A stretch of DNA of 64,000 nt from Solibacillus sp040273735 (GCF_040273735.1 NZ_JBELZM010000002.1:310001-374000), one strand, 5' to 3'; shown: positions 26,036-35,817, counted from the first letter of the stretch. Program-made: numbers and translations. Notes: generated from the letters alone by a model not told the origin.

Positions 26036-26845
26036 ATGTCAACATTTTTAGCAGAATTAGTAGGAACGATGATATTAATTGTTTTAGGTGGCGGGGTTGT
26101 TGCCGGTTCCTTGCTGAAATTTTCCAAAGCGGAAAATAGCGGCTGGGTCGTAATTACAATCGCCTGGGGTTTTGCCGTGGCAATCGCGGCATATACTGTA
26201 GGCGGAATAAGTGGTGCCCACTTAAACCCTGCATTGACAATAGCATTTGCAACAATTGGTGATTTCCCATGGGCGGATGTTCCGATGTATATTATTGCAC
26301 AAATATTAGGGGCAATTATTGGCGCAATTATCGTATATATTGCCTATTTGCCACACTGGTCACAAACGAAAGATCAAGATGCGAAATTAGCCGTTTTTGC
26401 TACAATTCCTGCCATTCGCCATCCTTTGGCGAACATCGTAACAGAAATGATAGGGACTTTTATATTATTATTAGGGATTTTAGCATTAGGCGGTAATTCA
26501 TTGGCTGATGGTATCAATCCATTGCTAGTCGGTATTATCGTTATTGCGATTGGTATGAGTTTAGGCGGACCAACAGGCTATGCCATCAATCCAGCCCGTG
26601 ATTTAGGACCCCGTATCGCGCATTTCTTCTTACCGATACCAGGTAAGCGTGATTCGGACTGGTCTTATGCTTTCGTGCCGATTGTCGGGCCGATTATAGG
26701 TGGCGTAACAGGCGCACTATTTTACAAACAATTCTTTTTAAATGAAAATTCGGTGGCATTTTGGTTGTTTACAACGTTATTTGTTGTCATTTGTGTTATT
26801 GCATTTATTACACAATCCAAATCCGCTAAAAAGGAGATCGTATAA
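26036..26845 (+). CDS. glpF: Glycerol uptake facilitator (aquaglyceroporin)
   Basis: MIP-family channel of 269 residues with six helices. Both NPA boxes are present: GAHLNPALTIAF (about 65) and GYAINPARDLGPR (about 185), with the Arg after the second box and the Asp typical of glycerol-conducting members. The C-terminal tail is basic. It lies 18 bases after glpD and overlaps the glpK start by one base (TAATG). Confidence 0.95.
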   Translation: MSTFLAELVGTMILIVLGGGVVAGSLLKFSKAENSGWVVITIAWGFAVAIAAYTVGGISGAHLNPALTIAFATIGDFPWADVPMYIIAQILGAIIGAIIVYIAYLPHWSQTKDQDAKLAVFATIPAIRHPLANIVTEMIGTFILLLGILALGGNSLADGINPLLVGIIVIAIGMSLGGPTGYAINPARDLGPRIAHFFLPIPGKRDSDWSYAFVPIVGPIIGGVTGALFYKQFFLNENSVAFWLFTTLFVVICVIAFITQSKSAKKEIV

Positions 26846-28335
26846 TGGAAAAGTATATTATGGCTTTAGATCAGGGTACGACGAGTTCACGTGCCATTCT
26901 ATTCAATAAAAAAGGGGATGTTGTTCATACAGCTCAGCAGGAATTTAAACAATATTTCCCGAAGTCGGGTTGGGTTGAGCATAATGCAAAGGAAATTTGG
27001 AGTTCAATTTTATCGGTAATTGCAAAAGTATTATCGGAAAATAATATCCAAGCGTCACAAATCGAAGGAATCGGAATTACAAACCAGCGTGAGACGACGG
27101 TTGTCTGGGATAAAAATACGGGTGAACCGGTATATAATGCAATTGTTTGGCAATCGCGCCAAACTGCGGATATTTGCGATTCTTTAAAAGAAGCCGGGCA
27201 TAATGACCTGTTCCGTAATAAAACAGGTTTACTTATTGATGCTTATTTTTCCGGCACGAAAGTAAAATGGATACTGGATAATGTAAAAGGTACACGCGAA
27301 AAGGCAGAAGCGGGCGATCTATTATTCGGAACGATTGATACATGGATTATTTGGAAGCTGACAGAAGGAGCTGTTCATGTAACTGACTACTCGAATGCTT
27401 CGCGAACACTAATGTATAATATTTACGAATTAAAATGGGACGAGGAATTGCTGAACATTTTAGGGGTTCCTGCATCAATGCTTCCGGAAGTGAAACCGTC
27501 TTCTGAAATTTACGGGGAAATTGCGGGTAATCACTTCTTTGGTCATCGTGTACCGATTGCGGGTATCGCCGGAGACCAGCAGGCAGCATTATTCGGTCAA
27601 GCTTGCTATGAAAAAGGAATGGTAAAAAATACTTACGGTACCGGTTGTTTCATGCTGATGAATACAGGTGAGGAAGCGGTAAAATCTGAGCACGGCCTTC
27701 TTACAACCATCGCGTGGGGCTATGATGGTAAAGTGACATATGCGCTTGAAGGAAGCATCTTTGTAGCCGGTTCGGCGATTCAGTGGCTTCGTGACGGCCT
27801 TCGTATGTTCCGGAAATCTGCTGAAAGTGAAGCGTATGCAGCACGTGTCAAAGATACGGATGGGGTGTATGTTGTACCGGCGTTTGTGGGACTGGGAACA
27901 CCGTATTGGGATAGTGAAGTGCGCGGCGCGGTATTCGGTTTGACACGCGGTACATCGAAGGAACACTTTATCCGTGCGACACTGGAATCGCTTGCCTATC
28001 AAACTCGCGATGTGTTGTCGGCGATGGAGTCTGATTCAGGCATCGACTTGAGAAAATTACGCGTTGACGGTGGTGCAGTTATGAACGACTTTTTAATGCA
28101 ATTCCAGTCGGATATTTTAAACGTGCCTGTTGAACGCCCTTCAGTCAATGAAACAACGGCACTTGGTGCAGCTTATTTAGCCGGATTGGCGGTAGGGTTC
28201 TGGGAGAATCTCGATGAAGTGCAAAAGCATTGGCAGCTTGATCGCCAATTCGAGCCGGGAATGGATGAAGAGCAGCGCGAATCTTTATTCACAGGATGGC
28301 ACAAAGCAGTTAAAGCTGCACAGGCGTTTAAGTGA
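26845..28335 (+). CDS. glpK: Glycerol kinase
   Basis: FGGY kinase of 496 residues that phosphorylates glycerol after facilitated entry. Motifs are MALDQGTTSSRAILF, GITNQRETTVVWDK, TYGTGCFMLMNTG and LRVDGGAVMNDFLMQFQSDIL. His 230 in GNHFFGHRVPIAG is at the position where Gram-positive glycerol kinases are activated by HPr phosphorylation (by analogy with Enterococcus and Bacillus), which would couple glycerol use to PTS sugar status. Last gene of glpDFK. Confidence 0.96.
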   Translation: MEKYIMALDQGTTSSRAILFNKKGDVVHTAQQEFKQYFPKSGWVEHNAKEIWSSILSVIAKVLSENNIQASQIEGIGITNQRETTVVWDKNTGEPVYNAIVWQSRQTADICDSLKEAGHNDLFRNKTGLLIDAYFSGTKVKWILDNVKGTREKAEAGDLLFGTIDTWIIWKLTEGAVHVTDYSNASRTLMYNIYELKWDEELLNILGVPASMLPEVKPSSEIYGEIAGNHFFGHRVPIAGIAGDQQAALFGQACYEKGMVKNTYGTGCFMLMNTGEEAVKSEHGLLTTIAWGYDGKVTYALEGSIFVAGSAIQWLRDGLRMFRKSAESEAYAARVKDTDGVYVVPAFVGLGTPYWDSEVRGAVFGLTRGTSKEHFIRATLESLAYQTRDVLSAMESDSGIDLRKLRVDGGAVMNDFLMQFQSDILNVPVERPSVNETTALGAAYLAGLAVGFWENLDEVQKHWQLDRQFEPGMDEEQRESLFTGWHKAVKAAQAFK

Positions 28336-28445
28336 TAAAATATACTAGAAAATAAATGACCTTCAAGCCGTTTGGCAGCAGCTTCCTATCCTCTATTGGA
28401 ATTATGCTATAATAGGTCATTATCTAGTTGAGGAGTTAAAATGAT

Positions 28446-28712
28446 ATGAGCAAAGATTATATTCGTATAGCAAATGAAGAGGATTTAACATTGATTAACG
28501 CTTACTTTAAGCAAGCATTGTCACACTATGAAGAAGCCGGAGAACTGATGGCTATGCAAGACATCCGTTATTTCCTGGAAAATATGGAGCATTTCCAGTT
28601 CTACGTACTAAAAGAAACAGCTGAACAAATTACGTACCTGTTTGAGTTCCCGGAATCAGGAAACGAAAAGCGCGAAACAGGCACGCTAATGATTCCGTTA
28701 CAGAATAATTAG
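28446..28712 (+). CDS. Conserved hypothetical small protein (88 aa)
   Basis: An acidic cytosolic protein (MSKDYIRIANEEDLTLINAY to TGTLMIPLQNN) that I do not recognise. It has predicted helices in the first half (INAYFKQALSHYEEAGELMAMQDIRYFLENMEHF) and beta strands in the second (FYVLKETAEQITYLFEFPES). A TTGAGGAG element precedes the ATG and a strong terminator follows, which supports a real gene. Its codon use is like its neighbours. No partner is suggested by context. Confidence 0.75.
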   Translation: MSKDYIRIANEEDLTLINAYFKQALSHYEEAGELMAMQDIRYFLENMEHFQFYVLKETAEQITYLFEFPESGNEKRETGTLMIPLQNN

Positions 28713-28729
28713 AGCTAAAAAGTATAAAG

Positions 28730-28767
28730 ACGACATGTTGATTTATCTCAAACATGTCGTTTTTTTA
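28730..28767 (+). terminator. Terminator before nusB
   Basis: ACGACATGTT pairs with AACATGTCGT around a 10-base loop and is followed by TTTTTTT. Confidence 0.88.
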
Positions 28768-28903
28768 TCGCAAATTTCACCATTTTAAGGAAGAATACAA
28801 AAATCTCTTTTAACAGCCAAAAATTTTCTGTCAAACTGTGCGATGCCTTGCAAAATATGCTATGATAACAAGTAATGCTACTTATGAAGGAGAGCTATTA
28901 TTT

Positions 28904-29290
28904 ATGAAACGAACAGAGGCGCGTCAAAAAGCGTTACAAGCTTTGTTTCAGTTAGACAGCACAGAATTAACAATAGAAGAGGCGATTGGCCATGTTCTTG
29001 AAGAAGAACAAAAATCGAATGCCTTTTTGGAGCAATTAGTTCGTGGGACAACTGAAAATCTAGAAGCAATTGATGCAGCGCTAGAAAAAAACCTGGAAAA
29101 GTGGACGATCAATCGTCTGCCAAAAATTGAAAGAACAATTTTACGTTTAGCTGTATATGAATTATTATACGCAGAAGAAACGCCAAACAAAGTTATTATG
29201 AACGAAGCAATCGAGCTATCTAAAACATTCGGTGACGATAAATCAAGCAAGTTCGTCAATGGTGTACTTTCGAAATTTACTGAGCAATAA
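28904..29290 (+). CDS. nusB: Transcription antitermination factor NusB
   Basis: All-helical RNA-binding protein of 128 residues that joins NusE, NusA and NusG on boxA of rRNA leaders. The start is ATG 28904 (MKRTEARQKALQALFQLD) after GAAGGAGAG; an upstream in-frame ATG at 28838 lacks a ribosome binding site. Signature segments are WTINRLPKIERTILRLAVYELLY and PNKVIMNEAIELSKTFGDDKSSKFVNGVLSKF. It precedes folD as in B. subtilis. Confidence 0.94.
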   Translation: MKRTEARQKALQALFQLDSTELTIEEAIGHVLEEEQKSNAFLEQLVRGTTENLEAIDAALEKNLEKWTINRLPKIERTILRLAVYELLYAEETPNKVIMNEAIELSKTFGDDKSSKFVNGVLSKFTEQ

Positions 29291-29432
29291 ATCAACAAAT
29301 GTATTCAATTCTATAAAGATTAATATATCAAGATTTAACTGGTAGGTTGTCATAACAAGCGTCAGTGTTTATTAAAAATGCAAGCAGTAGGCAGCCTTTC
29401 CGATTGTCGTAATCACTGGAAGGAGCAACAAC

Positions 29433-30296
29433 ATGTCAAGCGTAATTATTAACGGTAAAGAAATCGGTCAAGAAATTCGAACAGGGGTCGCTACTCGTGT
29501 AAAGAAGCTGAAGGAAAATGGGATTACACCCGGTTTAGCTGTCATTTTAGTAGGAGACAATCCCGCATCCAAAACATATGTAGCAAACAAGCAAAAGTCT
29601 TGTGAGCAAATCGGGATGTATTCGGAACTTGTCAAACTACCTGAAGATATTTCAGAACAGGCTTTACTTGAAAAAATTCGTGAATTAAACGAACGTGCTT
29701 CAATTCACGGTATTCTCGTTCAGCTTCCATTACCGAAACATATCAACGAGGATAAAGTAATCCAAACGATCTCTCCAGAGAAAGACGTGGATGGATTCTC
29801 ACCGATTAGTGTAGGGAAAATGATGCTTGGACAGGATACATACTTGCCATGTACTCCTTATGGGGTTATGAAAATGCTCGAACATGCCGGAATAGATGTT
29901 GCAGGAAAACATGCAGTCATCGTAGGACGCAGCCATATCGTCGGGAAACCGATGGGACAACTATTGTTGCAAAAAGATGCTACAGTAACGTATACACATT
30001 CTAAAACACCGGATTTACCGTCCTTTACGAAACAGGCCGATATTTTAATTGCTGCTGTCGGCCGTGCAAACTTTATTACAAGTGAGCATATTAAAGAAGG
30101 GGCGGTTGTCATTGATGTAGGGATTAACCGTAACCAAGACAACCGTTTATGCGGTGATGTCGATTTTGACGATGTACAAGGAATCGCTTCACATATTACA
30201 CCCGTTCCAGGCGGTGTCGGTCCAATGACAATTACGATGTTACTGGAAAACACGGTACAAGCAGCTGAAAAAGAGTTAGAACGTCAAGAGAAATAA
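29433..30296 (+). CDS. folD: Bifunctional methylenetetrahydrofolate dehydrogenase/cyclohydrolase
   Basis: FolD of 287 residues, interconverting 5,10-methylene-THF and 10-formyl-THF. Domain marks are GLAVILVGDNPASKTYVANKQKSCEQIGM (catalytic Tyr and Lys), HGILVQLPLPKHI, DVDGFSP and the NADP-binding AVIVGRSHIVGKPMGQLLL. PGGVGPMTITMLLENT is conserved at the C-terminus. RBS GGAAGGAGCAAC. A terminator follows. Confidence 0.96.
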   Translation: MSSVIINGKEIGQEIRTGVATRVKKLKENGITPGLAVILVGDNPASKTYVANKQKSCEQIGMYSELVKLPEDISEQALLEKIRELNERASIHGILVQLPLPKHINEDKVIQTISPEKDVDGFSPISVGKMMLGQDTYLPCTPYGVMKMLEHAGIDVAGKHAVIVGRSHIVGKPMGQLLLQKDATVTYTHSKTPDLPSFTKQADILIAAVGRANFITSEHIKEGAVVIDVGINRNQDNRLCGDVDFDDVQGIASHITPVPGGVGPMTITMLLENTVQAAEKELERQEK

Positions 30297-30305
30297 TCTA
30301 ACTTC

Positions 30306-30346
30306 AAAAATCACGATTTTGATGTAGATCAAAATCGTGATTTTTA
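30306..30346 (+). terminator. Terminator of folD
   Basis: AAAAATCACGATTTTGAT pairs with ATCAAAATCGTGATTTTT around a short GTAG loop, giving a long near-perfect stem that ends in T residues. Confidence 0.85.
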
Positions 30347-30491
30347 GCTTATAGGGTACAATAAGGAATACTTTACGATAAATAGAGATAATTATTCTGC
30401 TTATTTTTCCTCTTTACTTATTGAAGAACAGGCAATTCCGCCGTTCGTATCAAAAATCACAAAAGAACTACCGTAAAGGAGCAATACGTTT

Positions 30492-31850
30492 ATGACATCG
30501 AATTCTTATTTATCCGTAAAAGCATTAACTAAATATATTAAACGAAAATTTGAAGCCGATCCGCATTTACGTGATGTGTACGTAACGGGAGAGCTTTCGA
30601 ATGTAAAAGTACATAGTTCAGGTCATATCTATTTCACGCTGAAAGATGACAGCTCACGTATTAACGCTACGATGTTCCGTTCACAGGCTTCGAAACTTTC
30701 CTTTAAGCCTGAAGAAGGGATGAAAGTTTTTATACGAGGCGATGTGAATGTCTATGAAGCAAGCGGCGCGTATCAGCTTTATGCACAAACGATGGAGCCG
30801 GACGGGATTGGCGGATTGTTCGTCGCATTTAATCAGTTGAAGGAACGTCTCCAGAAAGAAGGACTATTCAACCCGGATTTTAAACAGCCGATTCCGCAAT
30901 TTCCGAAAACGATCGGTGTATTAACAGCGACGACTGGTGCAGCCATTCGCGATATTTGCACAACGATTAACCGACGCTATCCACAGGCTGAAATTTTAAT
31001 TTATCCGACGCTTGTACAGGGAGCAGGCGCGGCACCAAATATTACTGAAAATATTTATTTAGCGAATCGCCATGGATTTTGTGATGTACTCATTGTTGGT
31101 CGTGGCGGCGGATCAATTGAAGATTTATGGGCATTCAATGAAGAGATCGTCGCACGGGCGATTTTTGAAAGCCGTATTCCGGTTATTAGTGCTGTCGGAC
31201 ATGAAACCGATACGACCATTGCGGATTTTGTCGCGGACTTGCGTGCACCGACACCAACTGCTGCGGCAGAACTGGCCGTCCCAAATCAGCAGCAACTGTA
31301 TCAGCAAATACTACATCATCAGTCGATTCTCCATCAAATGATGACATCAAAGCTCAATTTTGAACGCAATCGCTTAACGAAACTGCAAAATTCCTATCCG
31401 CTTGCAACACCTGAGCGATTATATCGTCCTTTTATTGAAAGGCTAATTCAGGTGGATTTATCACTGCAAAATGCAACGAAGCTTTATATGATGAATGAGA
31501 AATCAAAGCTGCAGTCAATAGACAGCAAGATGAAGCTGTATTCTCCGGTGCATCAGTTAACTGCCGCAAAACAGCAGCTCGCACACCGTACGCAAACTTT
31601 AACGAATCGAATGCAGCAACAGCTCGCACAAAATAAAGTCGCTTTTACAAATCAGCTGCGTATGTTGGAGGCGTTAAATCCGCTCGCATTAATGAGTAAA
31701 GGCTTCAGCGTGGCATATAAAGAGGAAAACGTAGTAAAATCAGTTCACGAGCTGGAAAAAGGCGACGTGATTGAAGTGACGTTTCACGATGGATATGCCG
31801 AAGCGAAAATTGAGAAAAAGCATGTGCAAAAGGAAGGGGAAGCAAAGTGA
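30492..31850 (+). CDS. xseA: Exodeoxyribonuclease VII large subunit
   Basis: Catalytic subunit of ExoVII, 452 residues, degrading single-stranded DNA in both directions. An N-terminal OB fold (VYVTGELSNVKVHSSGHIYFTLKD) is followed by the catalytic domain (IGVLTATTGAAIRDI, VGRGGGSIEDLWAFNEE, ISAVGHETDTTIADFVADLRAPTPTAAAE), a long coiled coil (about 270-390) and a C-terminal segment (KGFSVAYKEENVVKSV). It overlaps xseB by four bases (GTGA). Confidence 0.96.
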   Translation: MTSNSYLSVKALTKYIKRKFEADPHLRDVYVTGELSNVKVHSSGHIYFTLKDDSSRINATMFRSQASKLSFKPEEGMKVFIRGDVNVYEASGAYQLYAQTMEPDGIGGLFVAFNQLKERLQKEGLFNPDFKQPIPQFPKTIGVLTATTGAAIRDICTTINRRYPQAEILIYPTLVQGAGAAPNITENIYLANRHGFCDVLIVGRGGGSIEDLWAFNEEIVARAIFESRIPVISAVGHETDTTIADFVADLRAPTPTAAAELAVPNQQQLYQQILHHQSILHQMMTSKLNFERNRLTKLQNSYPLATPERLYRPFIERLIQVDLSLQNATKLYMMNEKSKLQSIDSKMKLYSPVHQLTAAKQQLAHRTQTLTNRMQQQLAQNKVAFTNQLRMLEALNPLALMSKGFSVAYKEENVVKSVHELEKGDVIEVTFHDGYAEAKIEKKHVQKEGEAK

Positions 31851-32074
31851 CAAAACCGACATTTGCGACAGCAATGACAGAATTAGAAGATGTTGTACGT
31901 AAGCTTGAACAAGGAGATGTTCCACTGGAAGAAGCAATTGACCTTTACAAAAAAGGAATGGAACTATCAAAACTTTGTCATGATACACTGCAAAACGCAG
32001 AACAGCAATTAATTTCAATCGTTGGAGAAGATGGTGAAAAGAAAGCTTTCCAACAAGGGAATGGAGAAGACTAA
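31847..32074 (+). CDS. xseB: Exodeoxyribonuclease VII small subunit
   Basis: Helical hairpin protein of 75 residues (TFATAMTELEDVVRKLEQGD, PLEEAIDLYKKGMELSKLCH) that stacks on the XseA coiled coil. The GTG start overlaps the xseA stop. The ispA ATG is three bases beyond the stop, so xseA, xseB and ispA form one operon. Confidence 0.94.
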   Translation: MTKPTFATAMTELEDVVRKLEQGDVPLEEAIDLYKKGMELSKLCHDTLQNAEQQLISIVGEDGEKKAFQQGNGED

Positions 32075-32077
32075 CAG

Positions 32078-32962
32078 ATGGAAAACACGTTAAAGCAGTT
32101 TATTGATCATAATATACCGCAGCTGGAAACGACAATGTATGAACTCGTTGAATCGATTAAAGCCCCGGCACATTTAAAAGAATCGATGCTGTATTCATTA
32201 AAAGCAGGAGGCAAACGAATTCGTCCTTTATTTGTTGTGGCGGTTTGCGAAATGTACGATCAGTCTCTTGAGTCAAGTTATTCGGTAGGCTCTGCTGTCG
32301 AAATGATCCATACGTATTCGTTAATCCATGATGACCTGCCAAGTATGGATGATGATGAATTGCGCAGAGGAAAGCCAACGAACCATGTTGTTTATGGAGA
32401 AGCATTGGCAACTTTGGCTGGTGACGCTTTAAACACATTAGCATTTGGTGTCATCGCACGTTTAAATAATCTTTCTGCAGAAAAACGCATTGAGCTCGTT
32501 AACCTGTTAAGTATTGCGGCAGGTGCTGAAGGAATGGTCGGCGGACAAGTGCTTGATATGGACGGAGAAAAGCGTCTATTAAATTTACAGGAGCTTGAAA
32601 CGGTTCATGTAAATAAAACAGGTGCATTACTTCGTTTTAGTATTGAAGCAGGTGCCGTGCTGGCAAATGCAAGTAAATCTGACCGTGAAGCATTAGTGGA
32701 ATATGCGCACCATATCGGTTTAGCCTTCCAAATTCAAGATGATATTTTAGATATTGAGGGAACTTCGGAACAGCTAGGGAAAACAGCAGGAAAAGACGTT
32801 GCAAGCGAAAAAAGTACATACCCTGCTTTACTTACATTAGACGGTGCAAAGCAAAAGCTGGATGAGCATTATGAGCTGGCGATTGAAGAATTGCAAAAAA
32901 TTGACATCGATACGACATTGCTTCGACAATTTGCACAGTATATTGTGAGACGTAGTAACTAA
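32078..32962 (+). CDS. ispA: Farnesyl diphosphate synthase
   Basis: Polyprenyl synthase of 294 residues, condensing IPP with DMAPP and GPP to farnesyl diphosphate. The first Asp-rich motif is HDDLPSMDDDELRRGKPTNH and the second is QIQDDILDIEG. GGKRIRP near residue 45 binds IPP. Together with dxs downstream it supplies isoprenoids for undecaprenyl phosphate and quinones. Order xseB-ispA-dxs is the same as in B. subtilis. Confidence 0.95.
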   Translation: MENTLKQFIDHNIPQLETTMYELVESIKAPAHLKESMLYSLKAGGKRIRPLFVVAVCEMYDQSLESSYSVGSAVEMIHTYSLIHDDLPSMDDDELRRGKPTNHVVYGEALATLAGDALNTLAFGVIARLNNLSAEKRIELVNLLSIAAGAEGMVGGQVLDMDGEKRLLNLQELETVHVNKTGALLRFSIEAGAVLANASKSDREALVEYAHHIGLAFQIQDDILDIEGTSEQLGKTAGKDVASEKSTYPALLTLDGAKQKLDEHYELAIEELQKIDIDTTLLRQFAQYIVRRSN

Positions 32963-32976
32963 AATGTGTTAAACTT

Positions 32977-33003
32977 TTGTCTTGTGTTGTACATTGATAT
33001 AAT
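32977..33003 (+). promoter_or_regulatory. Sigma-A-type promoter of dxs
   Basis: TATAAT at 32998-33003 is a consensus -10. TTGTCT at 32977 gives a short 15-base spacer, so the -35 assignment is weak. Confidence 0.45.
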
Positions 33004-33051
33004 AGAAAAATCACAACGGTGAATAAACTGATGAAAAGGTGTGTGGATGAG

Positions 33052-34950
33052 ATGGATTTAACGAAAATTTCTAGTCCATCCTTTTTGAAAGACTTGAATA
33101 AAAAGCAACTAGAAGCGCTGGCTGGAGAAATTCGCGCTTTTCTGATCGAAAAATGTTCAATTACGGGTGGTCATATTGGCCCGAATTTAGGTGTCGTTGA
33201 GCTGACGATTGCACTGCATAAAGCTTTTAACAGTCCAAAGGATAAATTTTTATGGGATGTCGGGCATCAAGCATATGTCCACAAAATTTTAACAGGCCGG
33301 GCAAGTCAATTTGACACATTACGTCAATTTAAAGGACTATGCGGTTTCCCGAAGCTTGTCGAAAGTGAACACGATATGTGGGAAACAGGGCATAGTTCCA
33401 CATCTTTATCTGCAGCGATGGGTATGGCTGCGGCGAGAGATATTAAAGGGGACAAAAACTTTGTTGTTCCGATTATCGGTGATGGTGCACTGACAGGCGG
33501 TATGGCACTGGAAGCATTGAACCATATTGGTCATGAAAAAACGAATATGATCGTTATTTTAAATGATAACGAAATGTCGATAGCACCGAACGTTGGGGCA
33601 TTGCATGACGTTTTAGGGCGTCTGCGTACGGCAAAGGAATATTCACGTGCAAAAGAAGATTTGGAATCATTAATTCACAAAATTCCAATGGTTGGCGACA
33701 AGCTGGCCGCTACTGCTGAACGTGTGAAAGACAGCCTAAAGTATTTAGTTGTATCAGGTGTATTCTTTGAGGAATTAGGATTCAAATATTTAGGTCCGAT
33801 TGACGGGCATGATTTTGAAGCACTGGAAAAAACATTGGAATATGCGAAAAAAGTGCAAGGTCCTGTGCTTGTTCATGTACTTACGAAAAAAGGTAAAGGC
33901 TATAAACCTGCCGAAGACGATACAATCGGCACTTGGCATGGTACGGGTCCATATAAAATGGAAACAGGTGCTTTCGTAAAATCTTCAACAAAAGGTCCGG
34001 CGTGGAGCAGCTTAGTCGCAGAATCGGTTCGTAAATGTATGAAGGAAGATAACCGGATTGTAACGATTACACCGGCAATGCCTGTCGGTTCAAAGCTTGA
34101 AGGCATTCAAAAAGATTTCCCGAATCGCTTCTTCGATGTAGGGATTGCCGAACAGCATGCAACAACAATGGCGGCAGGGCTTGCAACACAGCAAATGAAA
34201 CCGTTTTTATCAATTTATTCGACGTTTTTACAGCGTGCTTATGACCAGGTGCTGCATGATATTGCACGCCCGAATCTGAATGTTTTCATAGGTATTGACC
34301 GTGCAGGCCTTGTTGGCGCGGACGGCGAAACACATCAAGGCGTATTTGATATTTCGTTTTTACGTCATATCCCGAATATCGTCCTGATGATGCCTAAAGA
34401 TGAAAATGAAGGTCAGCATATGGTGAAAACAGCAATTGATTATAATGATGGTCCAATCGCGCTTCGTTACCCGCGTGGCAATGGCTTAGGTGTTGAGATG
34501 GATGCGGAAATGAAAGCATTGCCGATCGGTTCATGGGAAGTGTTACGCGAAGGCTCGGATGCAGTTATTCTGACATTCGGTACAACGATCCCAATGGCTC
34601 TGAAGGCAGCGGAACAGTTGGCATACCAAGGTATTGATGTACGTGTTGTTAATGCACGTTTCATTAAACCGATGGATGAAGTGATGCTGCATGGAATTAT
34701 GCAGGAAAACTTGCCTATTTTAACAATTGAAGAATCATTGCTGCAAGGCGGGTTTGGTAGTGCAGTGCTGGAATTTGCATTTGATAAGAAGTACCGCAAT
34801 GTTCAAATTGAACGTATCGGGATTCCGGATGAATTTATCGAGCATGGTGAAGTTGATTTATTATTAGAAGAAATAAACGTGACAGCTGAAGAAGCGGTAA
34901 AACGTATTACACAGCTTGTACCGAATAAACAGTCGGATAGGGTTAATTAA
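33052..34950 (+). CDS. dxs: 1-Deoxy-D-xylulose-5-phosphate synthase
   Basis: TPP enzyme of 632 residues, first step of the MEP isoprenoid pathway from pyruvate and glyceraldehyde-3-phosphate. Marks are SGGHIGPNLGVVELT-like CSITGGHIGPNLGV, DVGHQAYVHKILTGR, the TPP motif GDGALTGGMALEALN with NDNEMSI, and the transketolase Glu region DVGIAEQHATTMAAGLA. I chose ATG 33052 (MDLTKISSPSFL) because it matches the B. subtilis N-terminus (633 aa); a GTG at 33019 and an ATG at 33031 are in frame upstream and not fully excluded. Confidence 0.95.
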   Translation: MDLTKISSPSFLKDLNKKQLEALAGEIRAFLIEKCSITGGHIGPNLGVVELTIALHKAFNSPKDKFLWDVGHQAYVHKILTGRASQFDTLRQFKGLCGFPKLVESEHDMWETGHSSTSLSAAMGMAAARDIKGDKNFVVPIIGDGALTGGMALEALNHIGHEKTNMIVILNDNEMSIAPNVGALHDVLGRLRTAKEYSRAKEDLESLIHKIPMVGDKLAATAERVKDSLKYLVVSGVFFEELGFKYLGPIDGHDFEALEKTLEYAKKVQGPVLVHVLTKKGKGYKPAEDDTIGTWHGTGPYKMETGAFVKSSTKGPAWSSLVAESVRKCMKEDNRIVTITPAMPVGSKLEGIQKDFPNRFFDVGIAEQHATTMAAGLATQQMKPFLSIYSTFLQRAYDQVLHDIARPNLNVFIGIDRAGLVGADGETHQGVFDISFLRHIPNIVLMMPKDENEGQHMVKTAIDYNDGPIALRYPRGNGLGVEMDAEMKALPIGSWEVLREGSDAVILTFGTTIPMALKAAEQLAYQGIDVRVVNARFIKPMDEVMLHGIMQENLPILTIEESLLQGGFGSAVLEFAFDKKYRNVQIERIGIPDEFIEHGEVDLLLEEINVTAEEAVKRITQLVPNKQSDRVN

Positions 34951-34953
34951 AGA

Positions 34954-35772
34954 ATGACAAAGCAAAAAAAAGAACGAGTAGATGTAATGCTTGTTGAACG
35001 CGGCTTATGTGAGACGCGTGAAAAGGCAAAGCGCTCGATTATGGCTGGTCTCGTGTTCTCAAACGAAATCCGCATTGATAAAGCAGGGGAAAAAATCGAA
35101 ATCGATGCACCGCTGCAAGTAAAAGGCTCACAGTTAAAATATGTGTCACGAGGCGGATTGAAGCTGGAAAAGGCTCTTGAAATTTTCGATCTATCTGTAG
35201 AAGGTAAGCTAATGCTTGATATCGGTTCTTCAACAGGCGGATTTACGGATTGTGCACTGCAAAACGGTGCTCGTCATTGCTATGCACTGGATGTCGGATC
35301 GAACCAGCTTGCATGGAAAATCCGTTCAGATGAGCGTGTAACGGTAATGGAAAAAACAAATTTCCGTTACACAAAGCCGGAAGATTTAATAGAAGGCTTA
35401 CCAAGTTTCGCGACAATCGATGTTTCGTTCATTTCGCTGTCGTTAATTCTACCTGTATTGAAAACGGTTTTAATGCAAGGTGGCGATGTTATGGCACTTG
35501 TAAAGCCGCAATTCGAGGCAGGTCGTGAAAATGTAGGGAAAAAAGGGATTGTCCGTGAACCAAAAGTCCATTTAGCTGTTTTAGAAGAAACAGCAAAAAT
35601 GGCAACGGAAATCGGATTTGTTGTAAAGGATGCTTCGTTTTCACCAATTACAGGCGGGGAAGGGAATATTGAATTTTTATTCCATCTATATAATCCGCAT
35701 GATGGTGAAGAGGTAGATGCCTTCACAAACTTCGAACAAGTCGTAAAAGAAGCGCATATGCAGCTGAAATAA
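34954..35772 (+). CDS. tlyA: TlyA-family rRNA 2'-O-methyltransferase (YqxC)
   Basis: RNA methyltransferase of 272 residues. The N-terminal S4 RNA-binding domain covers 1-65 (RVDVMLVERGLCETREKAKRSIMAG) and an FtsJ-like SAM domain follows, with LDIGSSTGGFTDCALQNGA, DVSFISLSLILP and ALVKPQFEAGRENVGKKGIV. TlyA enzymes methylate 16S and 23S rRNA cytidines. It begins three bases after the dxs stop and precedes argR and recN, a conserved neighbourhood. Confidence 0.93.
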   Translation: MTKQKKERVDVMLVERGLCETREKAKRSIMAGLVFSNEIRIDKAGEKIEIDAPLQVKGSQLKYVSRGGLKLEKALEIFDLSVEGKLMLDIGSSTGGFTDCALQNGARHCYALDVGSNQLAWKIRSDERVTVMEKTNFRYTKPEDLIEGLPSFATIDVSFISLSLILPVLKTVLMQGGDVMALVKPQFEAGRENVGKKGIVREPKVHLAVLEETAKMATEIGFVVKDASFSPITGGEGNIEFLFHLYNPHDGEEVDAFTNFEQVVKEAHMQLK

Positions 35773-35775
35773 TGG

Positions 35776-35817
35776 AAAGCACAAAACAGATTCTTAAGGA
35801 TTTGTTTTGTGCTTTTG
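35776..35817 (+). terminator. Terminator of the xseA-tlyA gene group
   Basis: AAAGCACAAAACA pairs with TGTTTTGTGCTTT around a 14-base loop and is followed by TTGTTTTTG. Confidence 0.75.
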
